DNA of 64,000 nucleotides from Hyphomicrobiales bacterium (GTDB lineage Bacteria > Pseudomonadota > Alphaproteobacteria > Rhizobiales > Rhizobiaceae), in contig UBTF01000006.1 in assembly GCA_900468285.1 (NCBI GenBank), positions 62,001 through 126,000 of the forward strand. The letters are read 5' to 3'. Shown piece after piece: positions 44,722 through 54,412 of this stretch. Every line of letters begins with the position of its first letter. Position 1 is the stretch's first letter. Made by a program: the position numbers and the translations under genes. The notes under the pieces were generated by a model. It was not told the origin of the DNA. It saw only the letters and a program-made list of their open reading frames with translations, and made no database searches.

Positions 44722-46305
44722 ATGGCGGTAACAGCCAATATGGCGGGCGGAAACGCTGCTGCGATCGATCCTCCGATGGATCGCCGCCGCCTCATCGCGT
44801 TCTTCGCGATGGTCTTCGGCATGTTCATGTCGATCCTCGACATTCAGATCGTCTCGGCGTCGCTGGCGGAAATTCAGGCCGGGCTTGGCGCCGGGTCCGA
44901 TGAAATCGCCTGGGTGCAGACATCCTACCTGATTGCGGAAGTCATCATGATCCCGCTGTCGGGAACACTGGCGCGCATATTGTCGACACGGGTGCTGTTT
45001 GCCACCTGTGCTGCCGGTTTTACCCTTTCCAGTGCCCTGTGTGCAACGGCAACGAACATCGACCAGATGATCGTCTACCGCGCCATACAGGGCTTCATAG
45101 GCGGCGGCATGATCCCATCCGTCTTTGCCGCCGCCTTCACCATCTTTCCGCCGTCCAAGCGGGCTGTGGTGTCGCCCATCATCGGCCTTGTGGCCACGCT
45201 TGCCCCCACCATCGGCCCGACTGTGGGTGGCTATCTGTCGAATGCGTTTTCGTGGCACTGGCTGTTTCTCGTCAACATCATTCCCGGCATCATCGTCACC
45301 ATCGTCACCTGGAATTTCATCGATTTCGACAAGCCGGAACGGTCGCTTCTGAAGAGGTTCGACTGGTGGGGCCTGTTGTCCATGGGCGTGTTCCTGGGCT
45401 CGATGGAATATGTGCTGGAAGAGGGCAACAACAACGACTGGTTCAATGACAGCCACATCGTCATCGGAACGCTTGCCATGGTCATGGGCGGTTTCGTGTT
45501 CTTCTGGCGCGCCTTCAAGGTGGACTTTCCGGTGGTGGACCTCAAAGCCTTCGCCGACCGGAATTTCTCCATCGGATCGCTGTTTTCCTTCGTCATGGGC
45601 ATCGGGCTTTACGGCCTGACCTATATGTACCCGCTCTATCTGGGTCGCGTGCGTGGCTATGACGCCCTGATGATCGGGGAGACGATGTTCGTGTCCGGTC
45701 TGGCCATGTTCGTCACCGCCCCGATTGCGGGCAAGGTCTCCACCAAGATCGATCTGCGCGCCATGATGGTCATCGGCTTCGTCAGCTTTGCGGCGGGCAC
45801 ATGGATCATGACCTATGTCACGGCAGACTGGGATTTCTATGAATTGCTGATCCCGCAGATCCTGCGCGGCTTTGGCCTGATGATGTGCATGGTGCCGATC
45901 AACAACATCGCGCTCGGCACATTGCCTCCAGCCCGCATGAAGAATGCGTCCGGCCTGTTCAATCTTACCCGCAACCTTGGCGGCGCGGTCGGTCTTGCGC
46001 TCATCAACACCATGCTCAGCCAGCGCACGGATGAGCATTATTTCAAGATTGCCGAACACGTGAACTACGGCAACCCGGCAGCCATGGAATGGCTGAACAG
46101 TGTCGGTGCGAATTATGATTCCTACGGCCTTGATGGCGCTTCAGTAGCGGTCAAGAAACTGGTCGGCGTCGTGTCGCAACAGGCGTGGCTACAGGCCTTT
46201 GCGGATGTCTTCCTTGCCCTGACCATCCTTTTCAGCGGCCTGATCATCCTCACGCTTCTGATCAACAAGCCGAAGGCGGCACCGCCGCCGGATGCCGGAC
46301 ACTAA
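44722..46305 (+). CDS. DHA2-family MFS multidrug efflux pump, EmrB-like
   Basis: A 527-residue proton-driven pump with 14 expected membrane spans. RRRLIAFFAMVFGMFMSILDIQIVSASLAEIQAGLGAG is the DHA2 start with the conserved in-membrane Asp, and EIAWVQTSYLIAEVIMIPLSGTLARILSTRVLF follows. YRAIQGFIGGGMIPSVFAAAFTIFPPSKR and GLVATLAPTIGPTVGGYLS (motif C) are visible. AAGGACCAGGAAC precedes the ATG. It works with the EmrA-like adaptor to expel hydrophobic toxins; plant phenolics are typical substrates for such pumps in rhizobia, by inference. Confidence 0.9.
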   Translation: MAVTANMAGGNAAAIDPPMDRRRLIAFFAMVFGMFMSILDIQIVSASLAEIQAGLGAGSDEIAWVQTSYLIAEVIMIPLSGTLARILSTRVLFATCAAGFTLSSALCATATNIDQMIVYRAIQGFIGGGMIPSVFAAAFTIFPPSKRAVVSPIIGLVATLAPTIGPTVGGYLSNAFSWHWLFLVNIIPGIIVTIVTWNFIDFDKPERSLLKRFDWWGLLSMGVFLGSMEYVLEEGNNNDWFNDSHIVIGTLAMVMGGFVFFWRAFKVDFPVVDLKAFADRNFSIGSLFSFVMGIGLYGLTYMYPLYLGRVRGYDALMIGETMFVSGLAMFVTAPIAGKVSTKIDLRAMMVIGFVSFAAGTWIMTYVTADWDFYELLIPQILRGFGLMMCMVPINNIALGTLPPARMKNASGLFNLTRNLGGAVGLALINTMLSQRTDEHYFKIAEHVNYGNPAAMEWLNSVGANYDSYGLDGASVAVKKLVGVVSQQAWLQAFADVFLALTILFSGLIILTLLINKPKAAPPPDAGH

Positions 46306-46329
46306 TTTTATCAGATCCACCGCAGCGCT

Positions 46330-46355
46330 GAGGGTCGCCGAAAATGGCGGCCCTC
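46330..46355. terminator. Hairpin between convergent emrB-like and DUF533 genes
   Basis: GAGGGTCGCC pairs with GGCGGCCCTC (one G-U) around GAAAAT. It lies between two genes that end towards each other and is the likely terminator, although the T run is poor on both strands. Confidence 0.5.
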
Positions 46356-46375
46356 TGTCGTTTGTGGGGGATGGG

Positions 46376-47077
46376 TCAGACCTTCGCGGCAGAAACCGTG
46401 GCTTCGATATGCTCTACCAACTGGTCCGGCAGACCAAGGCGACCGGCGAGCAGGTCGAGGTAGCCGCGCTCCGCCCGGCTGTCGGGCTCGATGGTCAGGC
46501 GGGAAGCCGTGTAGAGCTCCACCTTCTGTTCCTCGGTCTTGGCTGCAGCCACCAGCGCATCGATGTCGAGTGGATCGGCCAGTTCCTTTTCGATGAAGGC
46601 TTCCGCCTCGCGGTCGAGTTCGGAGACCTGCAGCTTTTCCATGATGCGGGCGCGTTCCGCCGCATCGATGTGGCCGTCTGCCTTGGCGGCGGCAATCATC
46701 GCCTGCACCAGCGTCATCGCGAAATTGTTCGAAAGCGCGGGGGATTCAGGGTGGAATGGAGAGTCCTTGGGCGGGGGCAGCAGTTCCTGCGTTGGCTGGG
46801 GTTGCTGCACGGCCTGCGGCGTCTTGCCGGATTGGTAATTCTTGTAGGCGAGGTAGCCGAGACCGGCGATGGCGGCGATGCCGCCGACAGCTGCGGCATT
46901 GCCCGCCAGCTTGCGCCCTGTCTTGGTACCGAAAATGGCAGCAGCAATCGCGCCCGCCTTCATCGGATTGTTCTTCGCAATCTCGGTGGCCTGTCCGGCC
47001 CGGTCCCGCACGCTTCCGGACAGGCCCGGCACCTGCGAACCCAAAAACTGGTCAAGAAGCTTCTTTGCGTCGAACAT
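46376..47077 (-). CDS. DUF533 (YebE-like) membrane-associated protein
   Basis: A 233-residue protein. The first 45 residues are amphipathic (MFDAKKLLDQFLGSQVPG). A Gly/Ala-rich membrane segment lies near 60-80 (AGNAAAVGGIAAIAGLGYLAYKNYQ), then a Pro/Gln linker. A TerB-like helical domain from about 115 contains MIAAAKADGHIDAAERARIMEKL, an acidic EF-hand-like loop. ACAGGAGATCTGA gives a strong start. E. coli YebE is stress-induced; its function is not settled. Confidence 0.83.
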   Translation of the reverse strand: MFDAKKLLDQFLGSQVPGLSGSVRDRAGQATEIAKNNPMKAGAIAAAIFGTKTGRKLAGNAAAVGGIAAIAGLGYLAYKNYQSGKTPQAVQQPQPTQELLPPPKDSPFHPESPALSNNFAMTLVQAMIAAAKADGHIDAAERARIMEKLQVSELDREAEAFIEKELADPLDIDALVAAAKTEEQKVELYTASRLTIEPDSRAERGYLDLLAGRLGLPDQLVEHIEATVSAAKV

Positions 47078-47174
47078 TCAGATCTCCTGTGTCAATCAAT
47101 CGTGAAACAGGAGATAGGAAGTCGGAATGCGAATACAAATGGCCGTGCCGTTCACGCAGTCGTGAAGGCAGGGC

Positions 47175-47813
47175 TTATCCGCGCAGCGCGGCGGCTTCGG
47201 CGGCCAGTTTGGTAATGCCAGCCCAGTCACCGGCTGCAATCAGTTCCTTTGGCGCAACCCAGGAGCCGCCGACGCAAACAACGTTTGGCAGGGACAGGTA
47301 ATCCTTGGCGTTTTTCAGCGAAACGCTGCCGGTCGGGCAGAACATGACATCGGCAATCGGCGAGGACAGCGCCTTGAGGTAAGGCGCGCCGCCCGCCTGT
47401 TCGGCGGGGAAGAATTTCAGCACCCTGTAGCCCTTGTCACGCAGATGCATGACTTCGCTGGCGGTCGCCGCACCGGGAAGAAGCGGAACCTTGGAACCCT
47501 TTGCGGCTTCCAGAACGCTCTTGTTGACGCCAGGGCTGACGATGAAGGTGGAGCCCGCTTTCACGGCGGCTTCGAAATCCTTGGCGTTGAGAATGGTGCC
47601 TGCACCCACATGGGCGCCTTCCACTTCATCGGCCACGGCGCGGATGGCATCCAGTGCGGCCGGCGTGCGCATGGTGATTTCGATGGCCTTCAAACCACCT
47701 TCGACCAGTGCGCGTGCCAGCGGCACGGCAGAGGCTGCGTCTTCAACGATGAGGACAGGCACCACCGGCTGCAGTTTCAGGATGGAAAGCAGCTTTTCAG
47801 AATCCTGGGCCAT
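47175..47813 (-). CDS. eda: 2-keto-3-deoxy-6-phosphogluconate (KDPG) aldolase
   Basis: A 212-residue class I aldolase that splits KDPG to pyruvate and glyceraldehyde 3-phosphate in the Entner-Doudoroff route. VVPVLIVEDAASAVPLARALVEGGLKAIEITMRTPAAL carries the catalytic Glu, and HVGAGTILNAKDFEAA follows. The Schiff-base Lys is in RVLKFFPAEQAGG, and CPTGSVSLKNAKDYLSLPNVVCVGGSW is the phosphate site. GAGGAGACATC marks the start. It stands alone, without edd or zwf beside it. The 150-bp leader between it and the divergent CYTH gene has no operator I can call. Confidence 0.92.
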   Translation of the reverse strand: MAQDSEKLLSILKLQPVVPVLIVEDAASAVPLARALVEGGLKAIEITMRTPAALDAIRAVADEVEGAHVGAGTILNAKDFEAAVKAGSTFIVSPGVNKSVLEAAKGSKVPLLPGAATASEVMHLRDKGYRVLKFFPAEQAGGAPYLKALSSPIADVMFCPTGSVSLKNAKDYLSLPNVVCVGGSWVAPKELIAAGDWAGITKLAAEAAALRG

Positions 47814-47963
47814 GATGATGTCTCCTCTTTTGAAACGATTGAATTGCGTCTCAATTACCGCGCAAAGCCGCAGGTGTCGAGGCAAAATGAAATATTTCAG
47901 TTTGATTACTTTTTCATGACAACAGCTTGCGCTAGGCTCACGCCAAAACGGGCAGGTTATTGA

Positions 47964-48452
47964 ATGGCAAAAGAAATCGAACGCAAGTTTCTGGTCGCGG
48001 ATGACAGCTGGCGCGAGGCCATCGCGTCACGGACGCGCTTTCGCCAAGGCTATATCGTATCGCTGGATGACCGGTCGGTGCGGGTCCGCATCAAGGGCGA
48101 GGATGCGGCAACGCTGACCATCAAGGTCGGGGTCGGCGTTCTTGTGCGGGACGAATATGAATATGATATCCCCGTTGCCGATGCCGAGGAACTGATCGCC
48201 ACCGCGCCCGGCATCATCATTGAAAAGATTCGTTATACCGTCGAACATGAGGGGTTTCTGTGGGAAATCGATGTGTTCGATGGCATTTACCGAGGGCTGA
48301 CCGTGGCCGAGGTGGAGCTGAAGTCGGAGAGTGACCAGCCCGCCTTGCCAGGCTGGCTCGGCGCGGAGGTGACGGGCGACCGGCGATATTCCAACCAGCA
48401 TCTTGCGACAGACGATCTCAGTTCAGAGCTTTGCCATGCCATTCAGATTTGA
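47964..48452 (+). CDS. CYTH-domain triphosphate tunnel protein
   Basis: A 162-residue CYTH protein. EIERKFLV at residues 3-10 is the ExExK signature, and paired basic and acidic residues on later strands (SVRVRIKGEDAATLTIKVG, DEYEYDIPVADAEELI, LWEIDVFDGIYRGLTVAEVELKSE) line the tunnel. Bacterial relatives hydrolyse inorganic triphosphate or bind polyphosphate. Its 3' end overlaps the CHAD gene by 17 bases, so the two are co-translated. In many bacteria the same two domains are fused. Confidence 0.88.
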   Translation: MAKEIERKFLVADDSWREAIASRTRFRQGYIVSLDDRSVRVRIKGEDAATLTIKVGVGVLVRDEYEYDIPVADAEELIATAPGIIIEKIRYTVEHEGFLWEIDVFDGIYRGLTVAEVELKSESDQPALPGWLGAEVTGDRRYSNQHLATDDLSSELCHAIQI

Positions 48453-49344
48453 TCCCCGAAAGCCATTTTCCGAAGAATTGCAGCGCATTGGGATAGAATT
48501 GATCGACGACGCCATGGCGGCGCTGTCGCAACAGCCAGATGGCCCCCATGCGGCGGTGCATGGCGCACGCAAGAAATTCAAGCGCCTTCGTGCCCTCTAT
48601 CGTTTTGTGAAAAGCGACGATCCGGCCTTTCGCACCACGGAAAATCTGCGGTTTCGAGATGTTGCGCGGTCGCTCTCGCAGGCGCGTGAGGCCGCAGCCC
48701 TTGTCGAGACGATCCAGTATCTTCAAGGCTTCAGCCGTTCGGAGGCGGAAAGCAAGGCCCTGTCCTCAGCCCTCGGCACGCTTGAAAAGCGGCGCGACGA
48801 GGTGACGGGTGATGATGGCGGGCTTTCTGACAATATCGCTGTGGCGCTTGTCGAATGCGATAAGGCCAGGCAGGCCCTCATGCAGCTATCCCTGCCGGAT
48901 GGCAGGAAGGCCGCCACGAGGCGTGTGAAGAAAACGTGGCGCAAGCAGCGGCAGACGGCGCTCGATGCCTTGAGCCGCTGTCAGGGCGAGGCTCATGACG
49001 AGGATTTTCACGATCTTCGCAAGAGCGGGCAGGTCTACTGGATGCATCTTGCCCTGCTGCGGCGCATCTGGCCTTCCGCCATGCGCGCCAAGAAGGCGGA
49101 TGCCAAGCGCCTCGTCGATCTGCTCGGACATGAGCACGACCTGTCCGTTCTCACCGCCCTTGTCGATCAGGAGCCGGAACGCTTTGACGATGCAGATACG
49201 CTGGCGCTGGTTCTGGAAGCCATCATCCACCGGCAGCAAGCCCTGCGGCAGGAATGCCTTGATCTGGCGGATCGCGTGTTTTCCGACGCGGCCAAGACCG
49301 AGAGCCGGATTGTCGCACATCTGTGGGACGACGCTGCACGATAG
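48436..49344 (+). CDS. CHAD-domain protein
   Basis: A 302-residue, strongly basic, all-helical protein of the conserved histidine alpha-helical domain type. Conserved histidines appear in [21 protein letters not shown], in [19 protein letters not shown] and in [21 protein letters not shown] proteins bind polyphosphate. The start at 48436 lies within the CYTH gene, so the pair should act together in polyphosphate or triphosphate metabolism. Confidence 0.87.
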   Translation: MPFRFDPRKPFSEELQRIGIELIDDAMAALSQQPDGPHAAVHGARKKFKRLRALYRFVKSDDPAFRTTENLRFRDVARSLSQAREAAALVETIQYLQGFSRSEAESKALSSALGTLEKRRDEVTGDDGGLSDNIAVALVECDKARQALMQLSLPDGRKAATRRVKKTWRKQRQTALDALSRCQGEAHDEDFHDLRKSGQVYWMHLALLRRIWPSAMRAKKADAKRLVDLLGHEHDLSVLTALVDQEPERFDDADTLALVLEAIIHRQQALRQECLDLADRVFSDAAKTESRIVAHLWDDAAR

Positions 49345-49445
49345 GGCATCGGGCATATTTTGACGAAATTCAAAACTTTGCTTCGGCGGGTTTCGGGCAC
49401 GAAATAAGATTGCGCAAAAGCGCATCTGGCTGTATTTCAGCCGCC

Positions 49446-50402
49446 ATGACCGACACCTTGACCCTGTCCACCTCGGATGCCGCACCGGGGGCCGCTGGCG
49501 ATTTTCTCGTGGCAGCGCTTTACCACTTCGCTCGCTTTGCGCGATACGAGAGTGTGCGTGAACCCTTGTTTACCCTGTGTCAGCAAAACGGCGTCAAGGG
49601 CACGCTGCTTCTGGCAGCCGAAGGCATCAATGGCACCATCGCGGGAACGGATGCGGGCATTGCCAATGTGCTGGCCTATCTGCGCGCCCAGCCGGAATTT
49701 GCGGCCCTTGAGCACAAGGAAAGCCGTGCTTCCAAGATGCCCTTCGTGCGCATGAAGGTGAAGCTGAAGCAGGAAATCGTCACGATGGGCGTGCCGGATA
49801 TCGATCCGAACCAGATCGTCGGCACCTATGTCGATCCCAAAGACTGGAACGATCTGATCTCCGACCCGGATACGATCCTGATCGATACCCGCAATGACTA
49901 TGAAACCGCCATTGGTGTGTTCAAGGGCGCGGTTGATCCGCAGACCAAGACGTTTCGCGAATTTCCGGACTGGGTAAAGAACAATCCGGGCCTGCACAAC
50001 AAGCCGAAGATCGCCATGTATTGCACCGGCGGCATCCGCTGCGAAAAGGCCACGGCCTTCATGAAGGAACAGGGCTTCGATGAGGTTTACCACCTCAAGG
50101 GCGGTATTCTGAAGTATCTGGAAGAGGTTCCTGAGGAAGACAGCCTGTGGGAAGGTGCCTGCTTCGTGTTCGATGAGCGCGTTTCCGTCGTCCATGGCCT
50201 TGCCGAAGGCGACCACAAGCTGTGCCACGCCTGCCGCAACCCGATCACGGCAGAAGTGCGCCAGTCACCGCAGTTCGAGGAAGGCGTGTCCTGCCCGAGC
50301 TGCTATGATAGCCGCACCGAAGAAGACCGCCAGCGTTTCCGCAATCGGCAGAAGCAGATCGACCTCGCAAGAAAGCGTGGCGAGAAGCACATCGGCCGTT
50401 AA
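49446..50402 (+). CDS. trhO: tRNA uridine(34) hydroxylase TrhO (YceA, rhodanese family)
   Basis: A 318-residue protein that hydroxylates U34 of certain tRNAs using oxygen. An N-terminal acylphosphatase-like part has [19 protein letters not shown], and the central rhodanese domain has [19 protein letters not shown]. The catalytic Cys loop is [16 protein letters not shown]. The C-terminus carries two Cys pairs (CHACRNP and CPSCYD) and a basic tail. The start follows the CHAD gene by 101 bp. The frame opens earlier, but the ATG at 49446 matches the family's N-terminus. Confidence 0.92.
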   Translation: MTDTLTLSTSDAAPGAAGDFLVAALYHFARFARYESVREPLFTLCQQNGVKGTLLLAAEGINGTIAGTDAGIANVLAYLRAQPEFAALEHKESRASKMPFVRMKVKLKQEIVTMGVPDIDPNQIVGTYVDPKDWNDLISDPDTILIDTRNDYETAIGVFKGAVDPQTKTFREFPDWVKNNPGLHNKPKIAMYCTGGIRCEKATAFMKEQGFDEVYHLKGGILKYLEEVPEEDSLWEGACFVFDERVSVVHGLAEGDHKLCHACRNPITAEVRQSPQFEEGVSCPSCYDSRTEEDRQRFRNRQKQIDLARKRGEKHIGR

Positions 50403-50411
50403 GGCGGGGTG

Positions 50412-50424
50412 GGGCTGCAAGCCC
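50412..50424. terminator. Hairpin after trhO
   Basis: GGGCT-GCA-AGCCC, extended imperfectly by GTGG and CTCCAC outside, starts ten bases past the trhO stop codon. No T run is present. The remaining 118 bp before the convergent GGDEF-EAL gene shows nothing I can name. Confidence 0.4.
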
Positions 50425-50542
50425 GCTCCACGATTACCTTCGGGCGCGTCCCGGGGGGCGTCACGTGGAAAGCTGCAAGACGTTGCAGGTGCTCAAGCCC
50501 GACGCTGACACGGCAAGGTCTCGCTTGCACCAGCCTGTCGGC

Positions 50543-52735
50543 TCAAGAAACCTTCAATTGCCGGACTGGCGTTTCCTGCTGCGCAAGCATTGTGGTGACC
50601 TCATCGGCTGGCATTGGCTTGGCGAAGAGATAGCCCTGAAGTTCGTCGCAGCCGCAGAGCTGGAGTATGGCGGCCTGGTCTTCGGTTTCGATACCTTCTG
50701 CGGTCACGGGAATGCCGAGTGAGCGTGCGAGCGCGACTGTGGCCGTCAGCATTTCCAGCGAGCGACCGCCTTCATCCAGCGCCACCACCAGTGACTTGTC
50801 GATCTTCATGCGGTTGAAGCCGAAGCGCCGCAGATAGCCGATGCTGGCAAAGCCGGAGCCGAAGTCATCCAGCGCAATGCTGACGCCGATCTGCTTGAGT
50901 TTCTCAATGGCCGTGCCCGCCCGCTCGGGATGGTGAATGAAGTAGCCTTCGGTCATCTCCAGCATCACTCTTGCCGGCGGAATGTCGTGTTCTTCGAGGA
51001 TGGAGAGGACCTGCGCTGCGAAAAACGGGTTTCTGAACTGCACCGGCGATACGTTGACGGCAAGCTTGACATGCGGCCATTCGGTTGCGGCGTGGCAGGC
51101 CTTTTGCAGGACGGCCAGACCAAGCTGATCGATCAGGCCACTGCTTTCCGCGGCTGCAATGAAGACATCAGGCGAAACCGGCCCGTAGCCCGCGCGGTTC
51201 CAGCGGGCAAGCGCCTCGACACCGGAAATCCGTCTGGTCAGCGTGTTGACGACAGGCTGGAAAACGACGCTGATCTCGTCATGCTCGATGGCATATTTGA
51301 GGTCGGCTTCGAGCTGGTTCTTCTCTTCGCGGCGCGTGTCCATATAGGGCTCATAGGCCATGAAGCGGCCACGGCCATTCTCCTTGGCTTCGTACATGGC
51401 CATGTCAGCCCGCCGCAACAGCTCCTCGCCGTCGATATCTCCGGCTTTCGAGACAGCGGTGCCGATGCTGCATCCGATGGCGGCAACACGCTCGCCGATC
51501 ATGAAGGGTTCGGAAAACAGTGCCAGAAGGTCCTCGCAGAGCTTTCGACCGGCGATGCGGGCATCGTTGCCTTTGAGAGCAATAGCGAATTCGTCGCCGC
51601 CCAGCCGCGCCAGCAGCGCATTTTTGGGCACCATAACCTTCAGCGCCGCTGCAACGCCCTTGATCAGCAGGTCGCCTGCGCCATGGCCGAAGGAATCGTT
51701 GACCTCCTTGAAGCCATCCAGATCGAGATAGATCAGGTTGACATAGGAGTCGTCGCCCTGCGACTGCTCCAGTCTTTCATTCAATCCCAAAAACAGGCCT
51801 GGCCGGTTGTGAAGACCGGTCAGCCGGTCCTGCAACAGTTCGTGGCGTGCCAGTGCCTCGTCTGCTTTGAGTTTGCGAAGGGCGGCCGTGCCGATGATGA
51901 GCAGGGCCAGAAGAAACAGCCCGATCAGCCCAACGGCGGTAAGGATGCGCGGCTTGACGTCGCGAAGGCTGACATCGCCCGGCATCTGGGAGTGCCATGT
52001 CAGCATTCCCAGCACCGTGCCGCGCGGGTTGACGATGTTGACGAAGAATGCCGCAGGGCTATCGGCGGGCAACAGCGAAAGACCGTTGAGCACATAGGTT
52101 TGAGCAAGGCCGTCCACCTTTTCAGGGGTCAGGTGCCTTGCAAAGATGAGATAGCGGCGTTCGCCAGCAGCTGACGAAAGAAGGCCGTTCTTGTTGCGCA
52201 CCAGCGCAACTCCGGTCGCGGCAATGCCATCCCTGGTCTTGACGAAACCGCTGGCTTCCGGCACCGCGTCCACAGACATGCCCTCGACCCTGGCAATCAT
52301 GTCTGCAAGTCCGTCGCCGAAATAGTCCGCCAAGGTCCAGTTGACCGGCGAGCCGTTGTGGTAGGCGAGCAGAATGTGCCGCTCGCTATCGATCAGGACT
52401 GCGGTGTCGAAGAGTTCGCTGTTGACGGTCATGTCGCCGTAGTTGTTGATCAGCCACTCCGACCCGTCCGGTGAATAGGCATGATCGGCTGCATCATCCC
52501 AGGCTGCGTAGTCATTGAGCGTGGCGGCAAGTTGGTTCTGGAATGTCTTCAGCGCGCCTGTGGTCGTTTCGAGCGACCGCTGGTCATCCAGCGCGTTGAC
52601 GTTGTGACTGACCTCGCCAAGAGCCGAGAGCACAAGGGCAGTAACGATGACAACAACAATTGCGAAAGCAAAGAGAACTCCGGCAACAGCCACTCTTCGA
52701 CCGATCGACGGCTTTCTGATATTCCTGTGCGGCAT
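50543..52735 (-). CDS. CHASE4-GGDEF-EAL protein (cyclic di-GMP turnover)
   Basis: A 730-residue membrane sensor. A first membrane span (about 14-35) is followed by a periplasmic CHASE4-type domain (about 50-240, with QNQLAATLNDYAAWDDAADHAY) and a second span near 275-290 (VGLIGLFLLALLIIGTAAL). GGDEF is intact as RLGGDEFAIALKG (around 385), and the EAL domain begins RISGVEALARWNR, with VSIALDDFGSGFASIGYLRRF later. Both catalytic motifs look competent, so it could make and break cyclic di-GMP; the EAL may dominate. Start at ATG 52735, one codon after a TTG. Confidence 0.92.
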   Translation of the reverse strand: MPHRNIRKPSIGRRVAVAGVLFAFAIVVVIVTALVLSALGEVSHNVNALDDQRSLETTTGALKTFQNQLAATLNDYAAWDDAADHAYSPDGSEWLINNYGDMTVNSELFDTAVLIDSERHILLAYHNGSPVNWTLADYFGDGLADMIARVEGMSVDAVPEASGFVKTRDGIAATGVALVRNKNGLLSSAAGERRYLIFARHLTPEKVDGLAQTYVLNGLSLLPADSPAAFFVNIVNPRGTVLGMLTWHSQMPGDVSLRDVKPRILTAVGLIGLFLLALLIIGTAALRKLKADEALARHELLQDRLTGLHNRPGLFLGLNERLEQSQGDDSYVNLIYLDLDGFKEVNDSFGHGAGDLLIKGVAAALKVMVPKNALLARLGGDEFAIALKGNDARIAGRKLCEDLLALFSEPFMIGERVAAIGCSIGTAVSKAGDIDGEELLRRADMAMYEAKENGRGRFMAYEPYMDTRREEKNQLEADLKYAIEHDEISVVFQPVVNTLTRRISGVEALARWNRAGYGPVSPDVFIAAAESSGLIDQLGLAVLQKACHAATEWPHVKLAVNVSPVQFRNPFFAAQVLSILEEHDIPPARVMLEMTEGYFIHHPERAGTAIEKLKQIGVSIALDDFGSGFASIGYLRRFGFNRMKIDKSLVVALDEGGRSLEMLTATVALARSLGIPVTAEGIETEDQAAILQLCGCDELQGYLFAKPMPADEVTTMLAQQETPVRQLKVS

Positions 52736-52875
52736 CAATCGGCATCTTTTCCCACGAAATATCTCATCTTCCGCGGGAATTCTTCACAAGCCCTTAATAT
52801 AGCGGTGGCTTTGAACCTATCTTGTGCCGCTTCGGGATTGCCGTAACGCTTTGTGTTTCAAGACTAACAGAAAGT

Positions 52876-52907
52876 AAAAAACCTCCCCCATTTACATGGG
52901 AGAGGTT
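52876..52907 (-). terminator. Rho-independent terminator of metNIQ
   Basis: On the minus strand AACCTCTCCCAT and ATGGGGGAGGTT pair around GTAA with one bulge or mismatch and lead into TTTTTT. It lies about 25 bases past the metQ stop codon. Confidence 0.8.
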
Positions 52908-52930
52908 GTAAAAAATACTCGCGGGACAAC

Positions 52931-53707
52931 TTACCAGGAAGGGATAACGGTGCCGTTGTACTTTTCGAGAATGAAGGTCTTCACTTCCGGGCTGTGATAG
53001 GATTCGACCAGGGTCTTCACCCATGGCGCATCCTTGTCCTTCGCGTTGATGGCGATGACGTTGGCATAGGGAGACTTCTCGCTTTCAATCGCGATGGAGT
53101 CCTTCTTCGGGTTCAGACCGGCAGCGGTTGCGTAGTTGGTGTTGATAACGGAAATGTCGGTATCATCGAGCGAACGGGGAAGCTGGGCGGCATCGAGTTC
53201 GACGAACTGGATGTTCTTCGGGTTCTCGGTAACGTCGGCTGGCGTGACCTTCAGGCCAGCATCGGGATTGACCTTGACGAGGCCCTTGGATGCCAGCACG
53301 AGAATGGCACGGCCACCATTGGTGGGGTCGTTCGGAATGCCGACGGTCGCGCCGTCCTTCAACTCGTCAAGGCTTTTCACCTTCTTGGAATAGACGCCCA
53401 TGGGCGTGGTGATGGTGGTGCCGACGCTGACGAGATCGAACTTGCGGTCAGCGATCTGGTTGTCGAGGTAAGGCTGGTGCTGGAAGGAGTTGGCTTGCAA
53501 CTCGCCATCCGCCAGCGCCTGATTTGGCACGACATAGTCGGAGAATTCGAGGATTTCGAGATCAAGACCCTTGGTGGCTGCAACCTTCTTGACCTGCTCC
53601 ATGATCTGCGCATGTTCAGCCGGTGTCACACCGATCTTGATGGTTTCAGCCAGTGCGCTGCCTGCGAAAAGGGCGGCAAGCGATGCGGCGATGATGAGTT
53701 TCTTCAT
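52931..53707 (-). CDS. metQ: D-/L-methionine ABC transporter binding protein MetQ
   Basis: A 258-residue NlpA-family binding protein. The signal peptide is residues 1-20, cleaved after GSALA; there is no lipobox Cys, so it is probably soluble in the periplasm, unlike the E. coli lipoprotein. Family marks: IKIGVTPAEHAQIMEQVKKVAATKGLDLEILEFSDYV, NSFQHQPYLDNQIADRKFDLVSVG, VGIPNDPTNGGRAILVLASKGLV and NTNYATAAGLNPKKDSI. GCAGGAGACACTC gives the start. It is last in metNIQ and ends at a strong terminator. Confidence 0.9.
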   Translation of the reverse strand: MKKLIIAASLAALFAGSALAETIKIGVTPAEHAQIMEQVKKVAATKGLDLEILEFSDYVVPNQALADGELQANSFQHQPYLDNQIADRKFDLVSVGTTITTPMGVYSKKVKSLDELKDGATVGIPNDPTNGGRAILVLASKGLVKVNPDAGLKVTPADVTENPKNIQFVELDAAQLPRSLDDTDISVINTNYATAAGLNPKKDSIAIESEKSPYANVIAINAKDKDAPWVKTLVESYHSPEVKTFILEKYNGTVIPSW

Positions 53708-53743
53708 GAGTGTCTCCTGCGTTTGTTATTTTAAGAAAGGAAA

Positions 53744-54412
53744 TCAGTTTTTGCGGTTGCGCTTGTCGAAGCTGCGGGCCAGCGCGTCACCGGCGCTTTG
53801 CACGATCTGGACAAGCACGATGAGAACGACGACGACGACCAGCATGACGTCAGGCATGAAGCGCTGGTAGCCGTAGCGAATTCCGAGATCCCCCAGACCA
53901 CCGCCGCCGACAGCGCCGACCATGGCCGAGTAGCCGATGAGGCTGACCAGCGTCAGTGTGAGCGCCAGCGTAATGCCGGGCTTGGCTTCGGCCAGAAGCA
54001 CCTTGGTGACGATCTGCAAGGGTGTCGCGCCCATGGCGCGCGCCGCCTCGATCAGCCCCTTGTCGACTTCGCGAATGGCTGCTTCCACCAAGCGCGCAAC
54101 AAAGGGCACGGTGGCGACCGTCAGGGGTACGATGGCGGCGGAGGTGCCGATGGAGGTACCCGCAATCAGCCGGGTAAAGGGGATAATTGCGACCACGAGA
54201 ATGATGAAAGGCGTGGAGCGGGCAGCATTGACGATCAGCCCGATGATCCGGTTGACCATAGGCGCTTCAAACAGCTCGCCCTTGCCGCTGGTGGCAAGGA
54301 AGATGCCGATGGGAAGACCCAGCAGCGAACCGACCAGACCTGAGACGGCAACCATGTGCAGCGTCTGCACCAGACCCTTCCAGAGAACAGCAAACAGCAT
54401 ATCAGGCGACAT
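53744..54412 (-). CDS. metI: Methionine ABC transporter permease MetI
   Basis: A 222-residue permease with five expected spans. [38 protein letters not shown] is the N-terminal part; [34 protein letters not shown] follows. The coupling loop is [29 protein letters not shown]. It overlaps metN by 11 bases, and metQ follows after 36 bp. Confidence 0.92.
   Translation of the reverse strand: MSPDMLFAVLWKGLVQTLHMVAVSGLVGSLLGLPIGIFLATSGKGELFEAPMVNRIIGLIVNAARSTPFIILVVAIIPFTRLIAGTSIGTSAAIVPLTVATVPFVARLVEAAIREVDKGLIEAARAMGATPLQIVTKVLLAEAKPGITLALTLTLVSLIGYSAMVGAVGGGGLGDLGIRYGYQRFMPDVMLVVVVVLIVLVQIVQSAGDALARSFDKRNRKN

Noticed and set aside
44707-46059. A 450-codon minus-strand frame opposite the EmrB-like gene
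   Set aside because: His/Asp-rich translation typical of the antisense of a membrane protein gene.
47814-47963. An operator before eda (GAAACG and CGTCTC half-sites)
   Set aside because: Only 5 of 6 outer bases pair and the inner bases do not; too weak to report.
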